Translations under genes and position numbers: made by a program | The notes under the pieces: generated by a model | The model's database searches: none | What the model saw: the letters and a program-made list of their open reading frames with translations, nothing else | Told to the model about the DNA's origin: nothing | Source of the DNA: an uncultured Christensenella sp. | Lineage (GTDB): Bacteria > Bacillota > Clostridia > Christensenellales > Pumilibacteraceae | DNA length: 64,000 bases | Reading direction: 5' to 3' | Assembly (NCBI GenBank): GCA_910577945.1 | Contig: CAJTNI010000005.1 | Location: 9,000 to 72,999 of the forward strand | In this document: piece after piece, positions 1 to 7,769 of the stretch | How the letters are laid out: each line of letters begins with the position of its first letter | How positions within the stretch are numbered: position 1 is the first letter of the stretch

Positions 1-575
1 TGGTAGAGGATATAGCTTTTGAGCGGCACGCCCGCTTGCTCGCGGAATAAATGCGACAGACGGTCGGGCGAGAGCGACAGCTTTTTCGCAAAGCTTTTTA
101 TCGTGTGGTCGTAGCAATCGCAGTGCCGCAAAATTGTCAAAAGCTCGGCGATACGCGCGTCCGTTTCCGATACGCTGCGCCTGACGCCCAAAAATGCGGC
201 AAATTCGGCTATAAACGACAGGTAGCGGAATTTGTCGACGGTTTCGGTCAGCGCGGCGGCAGCGCGCCGTAGCGGCTCGATTTCGTCGTCGAACACGGCG
301 TAGTCGCCGCCGATTTTCGCCGACAGCTCCTTTGCGAATTGCGAGCTCGGTTGAATCAAAACGGAGAGGCAAAGCGCGCCGTCGCACGAAAATTCATGCG
401 GCGCGTTTTTGTTTACGACTATACATTTGCCTACGACGCGCTCGTTGCCGACGGTTACGCACAGCTGCGAGGTCAGCCCGATAAAGGCTTGTATCACGCA
501 GTGCGAGTGCGGCGCGGCGTTTATGCGGTCGCTTATAAACGCGATATTGTCTTTGTCCCAAAACACTTTAAGCAT
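1..575 (-). CDS. AraC-family transcriptional regulator (3' part cut by window edge)
   Basis: The reverse strand is open from an ATG at 573-575 to the window edge, giving 191 residues without the C-terminus. The N-terminal part reads like a cupin-type sensor region (a short His-rich stretch, A-P-H-S-H, near residue 22). From about residue 150 the text F-A-K-K-L-S-L-S-P-D-R-L-S-H-L-F-R-E is a typical first helix-turn-helix of an AraC DNA-binding domain. The second HTH lies beyond the edge. No Shine-Dalgarno sequence precedes the ATG. Instead a TAAAAT box ends six bases upstream, so a leaderless mRNA is likely. Target genes are unknown; the next gene inward (flotillin) is separated by a terminator. 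Confidence 0.8.
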   Translation of the reverse strand, partial: MLKVFWDKDNIAFISDRINAAPHSHCVIQAFIGLTSQLCVTVGNERVVGKCIVVNKNAPHEFSCDGALCLSVLIQPSSQFAKELSAKIGGDYAVFDDEIEPLRRAAAALTETVDKFRYLSFIAEFAAFLGVRRSVSETDARIAELLTILRHCDCYDHTIKSFAKKLSLSPDRLSHLFREQAGVPLKSYILY

Positions 576-581
576 ACGTAA

Positions 582-610
582 ATTTTAGCACAATGCCCGA
601 CTTTAATCAA
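582..610 (-). promoter_or_regulatory. Promoter of the AraC gene, leaderless geometry
   Basis: On the reverse strand TTGATT (605-610), a 17-base spacer and TAAAAT (582-587) are followed by six bases and then the ATG (573-575). The predicted transcription start coincides with the start codon. Confidence 0.6.
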
Positions 611-627
611 CGCTTTGCGGCAACACA

Positions 628-655
628 AAAGCAGGCTGCGTGAGCGGCCTGCTTT
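628..655 (-). terminator. Terminator of the NfeD-flotillin operon
   Basis: Nine-base arms (628-636 and 647-655) form a GC-rich hairpin just past the flotillin stop codon. On the reverse strand it is followed by a T-rich run. Confidence 0.7.
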
Positions 656-679
656 GTCGCTTTGTATTAAGAGAGTGGT

Positions 680-2143
680 TTACGCTTTGGGCGCGCGCGG
701 CTTTTTGTCGGTCTTGACCTTGTCGTTCGCAGTCGTCGCCGCGGGGGCGGGGAGCGCCGTTTTGTCGTTGACCTTGCCGAGGTAGTCGGGCAGCTCCATG
801 CCGTTCATCTTGAACAGCTCGTTGAGCGGGGGTACTGCGCCTAGCATGCCCGAGAGGAAGCCCGCCGTGGTGGACTTGCCGTTTTGCATGCTGTCCCATA
901 CCGTAATCTTGTCGATTTGCAGGTTCTTGATTGCGTTGACCTGCATTGAGACGAGGTCCTCGATTTTGTCGGCGATGAGCATTTTAACTGCGTCGTCGCT
1001 CGTGCCGCCCGTCGCGGATATAATCTTGCCGAAGCCTTCGGCTTGCTTGCTGAGTATTTCGAGCTGACCCTTAGCTTCCGCGACGCGCTTTGCGTATTCC
1101 GCATCCGCTTCGCCCTGCGCGCGGCGTCTGATACGCTCGGCTTCCGCCTCCGCCTCGATTTCCGCCTTTTGTTTTTGAATTTCGGCGTTGACGAGAACGT
1201 CCGCTTCGAGCGTGGCGCGTTCGCGCTTGGCACGCTCGGTTTCCGCGAGCTGCTCGGCTTTGTACGCGTCCTCGTTGGCTTTGGCTTGCGCGATAAACTC
1301 CGCGCTTTGCGCCGTGCGGTTAGCTTCCGCCTCCGCCTCGCGCAGCCTTGCGTTGGATTGGCTTATGAGCACTTTGGATTTGTTTTCGCCCTCGATTGCC
1401 TGCGAGTTTGCCGCGGCAACCTGAATGCGCTGTTCCTTTTGCGCGTTGGCTTGACCGATAGCGCCGTCGCGGTCTTTTTCCGCGACCGACTTTTTGGCGT
1501 CGTTTATGACCTTTGCCGCAGCCTCTTTACCGAGCGCCTCGATATAGCCCGATTCGTCGCTGATATCCGTTACGTTAACGTTGATAAGCCGCAAGCCTAT
1601 CTTTTTGAGCTCGCCCTCGACGTTTATGGAAACGGCTTCCAAGAACTTGTCGCGGTCGGTGTTGATTTCCTCGATGTCCATCGTGGCGATAATGAGTCTG
1701 AGCTGACCGAGAATGATATCCTCGGCGAGCCGCTGTATCTCGTTGAGCGGGAGAGAGCGCAGGCGTTCCGCCGCGTTCTGCATGACGCCCGGTTCGGTGG
1801 AGATACCGACGGTAAAGCGCGAGGGCACGTCGATACGAATGTTCTGGCGCGAAAGCGCGTTTTTGAGGTCGATTTGGATTGATATGGGGGTCAAGTCCAA
1901 AAAGCTGTAAGACTGAATGAACGGGACTATGAACGCCGCGCCGCCGTGAATACACCGCGCCGAGCGTGCCGTGCCGTCGGCAGCCTTGCCGACCTTACCG
2001 TAGATAACCATGACCTTGTCGGACGGGCACTTTTTGTAGCGCGTCGCAAGCATGGCGATGATGAGAATGAACAGCAATATCGCCGCGACAACTATCGCTA
2101 TGATACCGCCAATCATTCCGCTTGAAAGGGATAAGAGGTTCAT
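680..2143 (-). CDS. Flotillin-family SPFH-domain membrane scaffold protein
   Basis: This 487-residue protein has one N-terminal membrane segment (about residues 8-33), followed by an SPFH/band-7 domain (about 45-240). A long Ala/Glu/Lys-rich coiled coil with many Q-A-x and E-A-E-A repeats follows (about 240-390), then a C-terminal oligomerisation region ending in an Ala/Pro/Lys-rich tail. Length and order match bacterial flotillins (YuaG/FloT, YqiK), which organise membrane microdomains and are displayed on the cytoplasmic face. The gene lies 48 bases downstream of an NfeD/YqiJ-type gene on the same strand, the usual partner of bacterial flotillins, so the two form an operon. An AAAGGAG-like site (reading from 2157) precedes the ATG. 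Confidence 0.9.
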   Translation of the reverse strand: MNLLSLSSGMIGGIIAIVVAAILLFILIIAMLATRYKKCPSDKVMVIYGKVGKAADGTARSARCIHGGAAFIVPFIQSYSFLDLTPISIQIDLKNALSRQNIRIDVPSRFTVGISTEPGVMQNAAERLRSLPLNEIQRLAEDIILGQLRLIIATMDIEEINTDRDKFLEAVSINVEGELKKIGLRLINVNVTDISDESGYIEALGKEAAAKVINDAKKSVAEKDRDGAIGQANAQKEQRIQVAAANSQAIEGENKSKVLISQSNARLREAEAEANRTAQSAEFIAQAKANEDAYKAEQLAETERAKRERATLEADVLVNAEIQKQKAEIEAEAEAERIRRRAQGEADAEYAKRVAEAKGQLEILSKQAEGFGKIISATGGTSDDAVKMLIADKIEDLVSMQVNAIKNLQIDKITVWDSMQNGKSTTAGFLSGMLGAVPPLNELFKMNGMELPDYLGKVNDKTALPAPAATTANDKVKTDKKPRAPKA

Positions 2144-2191
2144 ATATTTCTCCTTTAAAAAATTTTTGACTTTGTTTAGTTATCCGTACGG

Positions 2192-2974
2192 TTACTTTAT
2201 ATCTTCGATAACGATGGACGGCTTTTTGTACCTTTGCACAAGCAGCACGTTCGCGCCCGTGTGACCTATGACTTTGATTTCCGCGGTCGTGGGTATCGGC
2301 TCGCTGCTATCGGTAACTGCGTCGTATTCGGCGTAGCGTTCTTGAATGAGCACGTTTATTTTTCCGAAGCCCGTTCTGTTGGGGGGAATTGTGAGATACA
2401 CCGTGCCCACTTTGCCGACCGCGTTGTTGGGGTTGAGATTGCCGTTGCCTTGCAGCTTTTCCATGCCGATTAACGCGCCAGCCATAGCGCACGCCGCGGC
2501 AAACCCGCTTGCGACCGAGATTAAGATTGCGCCCCACAGCGGCAGGGCGGTGTAGCAAAGCGTGTAGCACATCCAGCTGCCGATTGTGATAAACGCGATT
2601 ATCGAGCGCAAGCTCAACAGCCTTAGCCCGAACGGCATTGTCGCGCCGTGCTCGGTCGCGCCGCCGTGCGAAAGCTCCGCATCCGACGCTCCGCCCACTT
2701 GATAGTCGGAAATTCCGCCGTCGAGCGCCGAAGATAGTCCGCCGCTTATATCGGAATCGCCGTCGAACGCGCCGTCCATACCGCCGTCATAATCGGTAAT
2801 TCCGCCGCCGCCGATATCGGACGCGTCCGCATCGGTCACGCCGCCGCCCGAAATATCCGAATCGGACGCGCCGCTCGCAAGCATGAGTATTATTTGTATT
2901 ATGAGAAATAAGCTCGCGGCGCATGCGATAATAAACGTCGCTTGCTGAAAAACCGTCATACTATTCCACCACAT
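2192..2974 (-). CDS. NfeD/YqiJ-like membrane protein with OB-fold domain, flotillin partner
   Basis: The start is placed at the ATG 2972-2974. A GTAGGAGG site lies just upstream, and an earlier in-frame ATG at 3007 would lie upstream of the predicted transcription start. The 260-residue product has a membrane segment near residues 8-33, then a loop of roughly 75 residues very rich in Asp and Gly. Two or three further membrane segments (about 115-175) follow, and a C-terminal beta-rich domain of the NfeD OB-fold type (about 185-255, containing N-N-A-V-G-K-V-G-T-V). NfeD-like proteins are co-encoded with flotillins and are thought to sit in the same membrane complex. The acidic loop probably faces outward. 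Confidence 0.8.
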   Translation of the reverse strand: MWWNSMTVFQQATFIIACAASLFLIIQIILMLASGASDSDISGGGVTDADASDIGGGGITDYDGGMDGAFDGDSDISGGLSSALDGGISDYQVGGASDAELSHGGATEHGATMPFGLRLLSLRSIIAFITIGSWMCYTLCYTALPLWGAILISVASGFAAACAMAGALIGMEKLQGNGNLNPNNAVGKVGTVYLTIPPNRTGFGKINVLIQERYAEYDAVTDSSEPIPTTAEIKVIGHTGANVLLVQRYKKPSIVIEDIK

Positions 2975-2997
2975 TGCGCTTTTGCCTCCTACGTCGT

Positions 2998-3026
2998 ATT
3001 GTACCAAACTCAGCGCTTTTTGTCAA
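2998..3026 (-). promoter_or_regulatory. Promoter of the NfeD-flotillin operon
   Basis: On the reverse strand, TTGACA (3021-3026), a 17-base spacer and TACAAT (2998-3003) form a near-consensus sigma-A promoter. The predicted leader is about 17 bases and carries the GGAGG site. Confidence 0.85.
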
Positions 3027-3135
3027 TAGTCGGGTACTAATTTTACAGTTACATTATATATAACAAACATAACGGGATTATTACAAAAAGATTAAATTTA
3101 GATTAAATCGCGACGTGGCGTCGGAGCGCAGGGCG

Positions 3136-3164
3136 TTGACAAATCGCGGCGCGTGCGCTATAAT
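3136..3164 (+). promoter_or_regulatory. Consensus promoter with leaderless geometry (DUF3810 gene)
   Basis: TTGACA (3136-3141), 17 bases and TATAAT (3159-3164) form a perfect consensus sigma-A promoter. Only six bases separate TATAAT from the ATG at 3171, so transcription should begin at or next to the start codon. Confidence 0.85.
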
Positions 3165-3170
3165 TTACGC

Positions 3171-4493
3171 ATGCGTAAAAATCGTATAACGGCGGGAACG
3201 CTCTTAAACGCACGGCGCGCGCGGCTTACGACGCGGTTTTTCGGCTTGCGTTATGCGGCGCGCGTAAAACGCAGGGTTTCGCTTGCGCCCGCCGTGCTTG
3301 CGGCGGTAGCGGCGGGCTTGCTCGTTCCGTTGGTGATAATGAACGCGCTGCGCATAGACGCGGGGCGCGCGGAATGGTGGTCGCGCACCGTCGCGCGCGC
3401 GTACGAGCGAGCGGTGGGCGCGCTTACGTCGTGGCTGCCGATATCGGTGTACGAGCTGTTCGTAGTGATTTTAATCGCCGCGGGGCTGTTTCTTTTCGGG
3501 CGGCTCGTAATCAATCTGTGTCGCGGCGCGTTTATGAGAATAGTGACGGGCGTGCTCGCCGTCGCAGTGGGCGCGGCGTACGTCGGCAACGCGTACATGC
3601 TGTCCATGGGGTTCGGATATTATCGCCGCAAAATGCCGTTGCCGCAAGCGGGCGCGGATTATCGCGTGGAAAAGGTGATAGAGGTTGCCGAGTATTTTTT
3701 GAACGATTACAACGCGCTTGCGCAAAAGCTGCCGCGCGACGAAAACGGGTGCGTGATAAATCCGTACGGGTTCGACGGCACGGCGCGGCGCATCGCCGCC
3801 GAGTACGCCAAGCTGGACGACGGGTATTTCTCGCCGTATACGCCGAACGCGAAGCAGGTGGTCAACAGCTGGCTTATGTCGGACATGCTGATTACGGGCG
3901 TCACGTTTTTGCCGACGGGCGAGGCGAGCTTGAACGTCGGCGCGCCGCCGTCGGTAGTTACTTTCACAACGGCGCACGAGCTGGCGCACACGAAGGGCGT
4001 ACAGCGCGAGGGCGACGCAAACCTCATCGCGCAGTACGTAATGCTTTCGTCCGAGGACGAATACCTGCGGTACTGCGGTTATTACAACGCGTTCGGCGCG
4101 GTGATGTCGGCAATCGTTTTGGCAATGGGCGACGAGCTGCAATACGCAACCGAATACAACAGGCTGGTCGGCGAAATGACCCCGCTGATTTCAGTCGAAA
4201 AATTGTACGCCAATAAGTATTGGAGCTCGCAGCCCGATATTATCGGAAAGCTCGGCGAGTTCTTTAACGACTTGTATTTAAAGTTCAACGGCGCGAGCAA
4301 CGGCACGGGCAGCTACGGCGACGGCAACCACACGGACGCAATACGCCCGACCGACCCGAGCACGGGCGAGCCGATGACAGACCCCGACACGGGCAAGCCC
4401 GTGTATATCCCCGTGTACTCGACGCTGCAAAAAGTATTCTTTTATCTGTACGAACAAAAAACCGCACGGTTTGGAATAATCAAGGAGTGTTGA
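3171..4493 (+). CDS. DUF3810-type membrane protein with zinc-metallopeptidase motif
   Basis: The 440-residue product has two or three hydrophobic segments in its first 140 residues. A large domain follows containing H-E-L-A-H at residues 269-273 and a glutamate at 280 in the context Q-R-E-G-D-A-N. This is a gluzincin-like zinc site and matches the DUF3810 family, whose substrates are unknown. An in-frame GTG at 3153 overlaps the -10 box and is excluded as a start. The C-terminal 60 residues are rich in Asp, Thr, Gly and Pro and may be a linker grown toward the downstream gene. Its stop codon lies inside the start region of an RHS-repeat gene (7-base overlap), suggesting that a recombination event joined the two. 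Confidence 0.75.
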   Translation: MRKNRITAGTLLNARRARLTTRFFGLRYAARVKRRVSLAPAVLAAVAAGLLVPLVIMNALRIDAGRAEWWSRTVARAYERAVGALTSWLPISVYELFVVILIAAGLFLFGRLVINLCRGAFMRIVTGVLAVAVGAAYVGNAYMLSMGFGYYRRKMPLPQAGADYRVEKVIEVAEYFLNDYNALAQKLPRDENGCVINPYGFDGTARRIAAEYAKLDDGYFSPYTPNAKQVVNSWLMSDMLITGVTFLPTGEASLNVGAPPSVVTFTTAHELAHTKGVQREGDANLIAQYVMLSSEDEYLRYCGYYNAFGAVMSAIVLAMGDELQYATEYNRLVGEMTPLISVEKLYANKYWSSQPDIIGKLGEFFNDLYLKFNGASNGTGSYGDGNHTDAIRPTDPSTGEPMTDPDTGKPVYIPVYSTLQKVFFYLYEQKTARFGIIKEC

Positions 4494-5902
4494 CAAAACG
4501 CTACGGTTATGATAAACTCAATCGTATGATAAGGGAAGATAATAAATCGCGAGGGGAAACGACTGTATACGAGTACGATACAAACGGGAATATACTGACA
4601 AAAACAGTGTATGCGTTTGCATTGGGCGAAATAGTCGATAGAGCTCCGATAGCGCAAATCCCTTATGCGTATAAGGCGGACGGATGGCGCGACCGCATGG
4701 CGGAGTACAACGGCGAAAAATGCGAGTACGACGCGATAGGCAATCCTACCAAGTACAGAGGCGTAATAACGCAGTTTAAATACTGCGGCAAAATGACCGC
4801 GTACGGCGGCAATACGTACGCATACGACGCAAACGGCGACCGAATCGGAAAAACGGTAAACGGCGTGGAAACGCGGTTTATAACGGCGTCGGGTAAAGTA
4901 ATTCGCAGTATAACAAACGGCGTTGTGACCGATTTCTTTTACGATGCGGGCGGACTTGCGTGCATACGGCATGACGGCTTGGATTACATAGTCCGCAAAA
5001 ACGTGTTTGGCGACGTAACGCATATATACGACAAAGCGGGCAAGCTCGCGGCACGGTACGCGTATGACGTTTGGGGAAAGTGTAAAGTGCTTAACGCAAA
5101 CGGCGTGGAGGATGCCGACGTTCTGTCGATAGGCAACATAAACCCGATACGATACAGAGGGTATTATTTCGATACGGAAAGCAGGCTGTATTACCTGCAC
5201 GCACGCTACTATGACCCGGAAACGGGGAGGTTTATATCCGCAGATAACACTCGCTACGTAACCCCCGATGCCGTAAACGGGCTTAATCTGTACGCATACT
5301 GTGCCGATAACCCCGTAATGAACGTAGACCCTAGCGGACATTCGGTGCTGGCGATATTTTTGACGCTGGCGATAGGGGCGTTATTGGGCGGATTGAGCGG
5401 CGGAATAACTTCGCTTGTTTCCGACGGAGATTTTTGGTCGGGTTTTAGTGGAGGCTTGGTTTCGGGCTTAATTTCCACTGCCGGCTTGGGTTTAGCTGTT
5501 ACAATGGGCGGATTGGGGGGAGTTGCTTTATCTGCATTTTTTGGTTTTGGAGCATCGTTCACAGGTAGTATAGTGCAACAGGGATTTGCGAGTAATTGGA
5601 CGAGTTTTGATTTAAAGTCGGCTCGAATTTCAGGATACATAGGCATGACTATGGGAGCAGTTACATATGGACTGACAAACGGTTTTATGCGTGAGGCAGT
5701 GGGGGTGTTTGATAATATATTCGATAAGTCTATCGGCTTTGCGAGAAGATACGCTGAATTTATGTCTTATTCTGTTCCGTCTTTGGTAAGTACGCTGATA
5801 TTTAATTTGCCTGTTACAGTTGCGCAAACGATAATAGAAAGCGTAATCGGGTGCGGAAAATCCGATAAAAGTAAATCTTCATTGGTAGGGGGGATTATTT
5901 GA
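4487..5902 (+). CDS. 5'-truncated RHS/YD-repeat protein with variable C-terminal tip
   Basis: This 471-residue reading frame (GTG at 4487; an internal ATG at 4526 is an alternative) begins in the middle of a YD repeat (Y-G-Y-D-K-L-N-R) and carries about four repeats. The RHS core follows near residues 220-285 (R-Y-R-G-Y-Y-F-D, Y-Y-L-H-A-R-Y-Y-D-P, D-P-S-G-H). Intact RHS proteins have over a thousand residues and a secretion region, both absent here. After D-P-S-G-H the sequence changes to a roughly 185-residue Gly-rich, hydrophobic tip with several possible membrane helices, the position of the toxin in polymorphic RHS effectors. Toxicity is inference. The stop overlaps the next gene by four bases, which suggests translational coupling to a cognate partner. 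Confidence 0.75.
   Translation: MLTKRYGYDKLNRMIREDNKSRGETTVYEYDTNGNILTKTVYAFALGEIVDRAPIAQIPYAYKADGWRDRMAEYNGEKCEYDAIGNPTKYRGVITQFKYCGKMTAYGGNTYAYDANGDRIGKTVNGVETRFITASGKVIRSITNGVVTDFFYDAGGLACIRHDGLDYIVRKNVFGDVTHIYDKAGKLAARYAYDVWGKCKVLNANGVEDADVLSIGNINPIRYRGYYFDTESRLYYLHARYYDPETGRFISADNTRYVTPDAVNGLNLYAYCADNPVMNVDPSGHSVLAIFLTLAIGALLGGLSGGITSLVSDGDFWSGFSGGLVSGLISTAGLGLAVTMGGLGGVALSAFFGFGASFTGSIVQQGFASNWTSFDLKSARISGYIGMTMGAVTYGLTNGFMREAVGVFDNIFDKSIGFARRYAEFMSYSVPSLVSTLIFNLPVTVAQTIIESVIGCGKSDKSKSSLVGGII
4490..4518 (+). promoter_or_regulatory. Possible promoter inside the start of the RHS gene
   Basis: TTGACA (4490-4495), 17 bases and TAAACT (4513-4518) lie seven bases before the in-frame ATG at 4526. 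The coding sequence upstream is still YD-repeat-like, so this may be a chance match. Confidence 0.35.
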
Positions 5903-6390
5903 AAAAAGAATTAAAAGTTGTGCCGTCTATGTTTTGGTTAATCGGCTCAATTGTTCTAATTATAAGTTTGTATTCAATCTTTATATTTTCGTATACATAT
6001 CCGCCTGCCCGTCCCGATGAAATCTTTGACCATATATTATTGATATTTTGTACGGGCGTATTACCGACAGTGATATTTGTTACGGCAATACCGCGTGGTA
6101 TATTTTCGGTAGTTACGATAAGCGAGCGCGGGGTAAGGCGTACGCTGTTTATGGGACGATTCAAGCTTGAAATGAGTTGGGAGGAAATGGCAGAGATGCG
6201 GTATTATCCTCGGCTGCTGCCGTTTGTATTCTTTTCCAAAACCTGCACATTGGACGGTATGTATTACGACAAAATAATAAAAAGGCGGGACGTTATACAG
6301 GTAACGCTGTCAAAGAAAGTATTGCAAGCGATACGGCAGAATACCAAAAAGGAAATAATAAACCTGCCCGAAAGCTATAACGAGCAATAA
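5899..6390 (+). CDS. Small two-helix membrane protein, candidate immunity protein of the RHS tip
   Basis: The start is TTG at 5899 with a G-rich site (GGGGGG) seven bases upstream, overlapping the RHS stop codon by four bases. The 163-residue product has two membrane segments (about residues 12-32 and 45-70). A soluble domain follows, starting V-T-I-S-E-R-G-V and containing M-S-W-E-E-M, which resembles bacterial PH-like membrane domains. No enzyme motif is seen. Its position directly behind a polymorphic RHS tip is that of an immunity gene, and a damaged paralogue lies at 9574-10091. Immunity function is inferred from context only. Confidence 0.55.
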   Translation: MKKELKVVPSMFWLIGSIVLIISLYSIFIFSYTYPPARPDEIFDHILLIFCTGVLPTVIFVTAIPRGIFSVVTISERGVRRTLFMGRFKLEMSWEEMAEMRYYPRLLPFVFFSKTCTLDGMYYDKIIKRRDVIQVTLSKKVLQAIRQNTKKEIINLPESYNEQ

Positions 6391-6682
6391 AAGACACAAA
6401 GAGCTCTGCACAGTAATGCGTCGGGCTCTTTGCGTATGTCAAAGCTGATATTATACAAATGGTTAAATCACAGGTCTCAAAGTACTGAAATTGGAAAATG
6501 TAGTTTTTAACCGCTAAATTAATAGGAAAAGTGTGTTGGTATTCTAAAAAGTCTGTTATCTACGATTATATTTTCTGCGGAAAATTTATAATTAGTGTTT
6601 TGTTGATAGGCGTTGTGACTATTTGCTACAACTAAAAACAGTCGACACTTTTTGAATACTTTATTATGCAATATTGCATTTA
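6391..6682. other. AT-rich intergenic stretch before the SIR2-HerA cassette
   Basis: Together with the SIR2 promoter and leader this stretch runs from 6391 to 6770 without a gene. It begins with a hairpin (arms 6397-6404 and 6425-6432, C-A-A-A-G-A-G-C and its complement) that lacks a strong T-run but may end the RHS transcript. The composition turns sharply AT-rich near 6450. A perfect 12-base palindrome lies at 6667-6678. No coding potential was found. Confidence 0.6.
6667..6678. promoter_or_regulatory. Palindrome upstream of the SIR2 promoter
   Basis: TGCAATATTGCA is a perfect 12-base palindrome ending four bases before the -35 box of the SIR2-HerA promoter. It is a candidate operator, but the sequence alone does not name a binding protein. 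Confidence 0.35.
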
Positions 6683-6711
6683 TTGACATTTTATTTAAAT
6701 TATGCTAAAAT
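6683..6711 (+). promoter_or_regulatory. Promoter of the SIR2-HerA operon
   Basis: TTGACA (6683-6688), a 17-base spacer and TAAAAT (6706-6711) give a strong sigma-A-type promoter. The leader of about 50 bases contains the ribosome-binding site AAAGGAG (6758-6764). Confidence 0.8.
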
Positions 6712-6770
6712 ATTAATGTCGCAAATAATTTTTTAATTGGATAGTCATTTCAATTACAAAGGAGATTCTG

Positions 6771-7769
6771 ATGAGAATTTATAACATAGATGAACAAAGG
6801 CAAGATGTGAAATCGTATTTGATTAAATGTTTATCGTCTAACAATATAAGTTTTTTGCTAGGGGCCGGATTTAGTACGCCATTTTTAAGGGTTCTAGGAG
6901 GCTTTGAAGAACGATTAACGGTTGCAATTGAATTAGGAGATGTAAAACAAATAGTGTTATTGGAAAAGGAGTTTTTTAATAATAGTATTTTACCGATTCT
7001 TAATCAAAAAAAATTAGACACTAATATGAAATATCGTGATAGTTTTTTAAATTCTATAAAGAACATTTTAGAAAAACGTCATAGTTCGGTTTTGCATAAA
7101 ATGTTTAATATTTTTACCACGAATTATGATGTGCTTATAGAACAATCTTTGGAACGTAATGCAATTGAATATTCTGATGGATTTTCTGGGCGACTTAATC
7201 CATTGTATTCAACAACGAATTTTGGAAGAGTTATAAAAAAGACAAGTGCAATAGCTCACAAATCAACAGAAATAGTAACTGCAAATTTGCTAAAACTACA
7301 TGGCTCATTGAATTGGACACAAACAGATGCTGGCATTGCTTTTGAGAATTGTAACCAAAAGATTCAACGTGTAAAAAAGTGCTTACAAAATGACGATGAA
7401 TTTATGTGCACTTATGAAAAAGAGTTCTTAATTATCAACCCTAATAAGGAAAAATTTAACACAACTGTTTTAAATGCGAATTATTATGATCAATTAAGAA
7501 TTTTTGGAAATGAGCTCGAACAAAGGAATGCTCTTTTGTTAGTTTATGGATTTTCGTTTAATGATGAGCACATACGAACAATAGTAGAAAGAGCTTTAAT
7601 TAATCCAACATTAACAGTAGTTATATTTGCATTTAGAAAATGGGATGAAGACGCATATAAAGAAAAATTTGACAAATATCACAATGTTGTTGTATTACGT
7701 AATAGCGGCGAATTCAATATTGAAAGCGTATCGCGGTTTTTTAAGGAGATTGATAATGATATTGAGTGA
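6771..7769 (+). CDS. SIR2-domain effector of a SIR2-HerA antiphage system
   Basis: This 332-residue protein shows the SIR2-like fold signature: F-L-L-G-A-G-F-S (residues 28-35, nucleotide loop), F-T-T-N-Y-D (115-120), L-K-L-H-G-S-L-N-W with the presumed catalytic His177, and a late Y-G-F-S-F-N-D-E-H-I segment. Such bacterial SIR2 domains hydrolyse NAD and kill the infected cell. The next gene is a HerA-type ATPase overlapping by 14 bases; the pair is the known SIR2-HerA defence system, in which both proteins form a large complex. Base composition is far more AT-rich than the flanks, which points to recent transfer. Start: ATG with AAAGGAG six bases upstream. Confidence 0.88.
   Translation: MRIYNIDEQRQDVKSYLIKCLSSNNISFLLGAGFSTPFLRVLGGFEERLTVAIELGDVKQIVLLEKEFFNNSILPILNQKKLDTNMKYRDSFLNSIKNILEKRHSSVLHKMFNIFTTNYDVLIEQSLERNAIEYSDGFSGRLNPLYSTTNFGRVIKKTSAIAHKSTEIVTANLLKLHGSLNWTQTDAGIAFENCNQKIQRVKKCLQNDDEFMCTYEKEFLIINPNKEKFNTTVLNANYYDQLRIFGNELEQRNALLLVYGFSFNDEHIRTIVERALINPTLTVVIFAFRKWDEDAYKEKFDKYHNVVVLRNSGEFNIESVSRFFKEIDNDIE

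Noticed and set aside
3153..3170. Earlier GTG start for the DUF3810 gene
   Set aside because: It overlaps the perfect TATAAT box, so it would lie upstream of the transcript.
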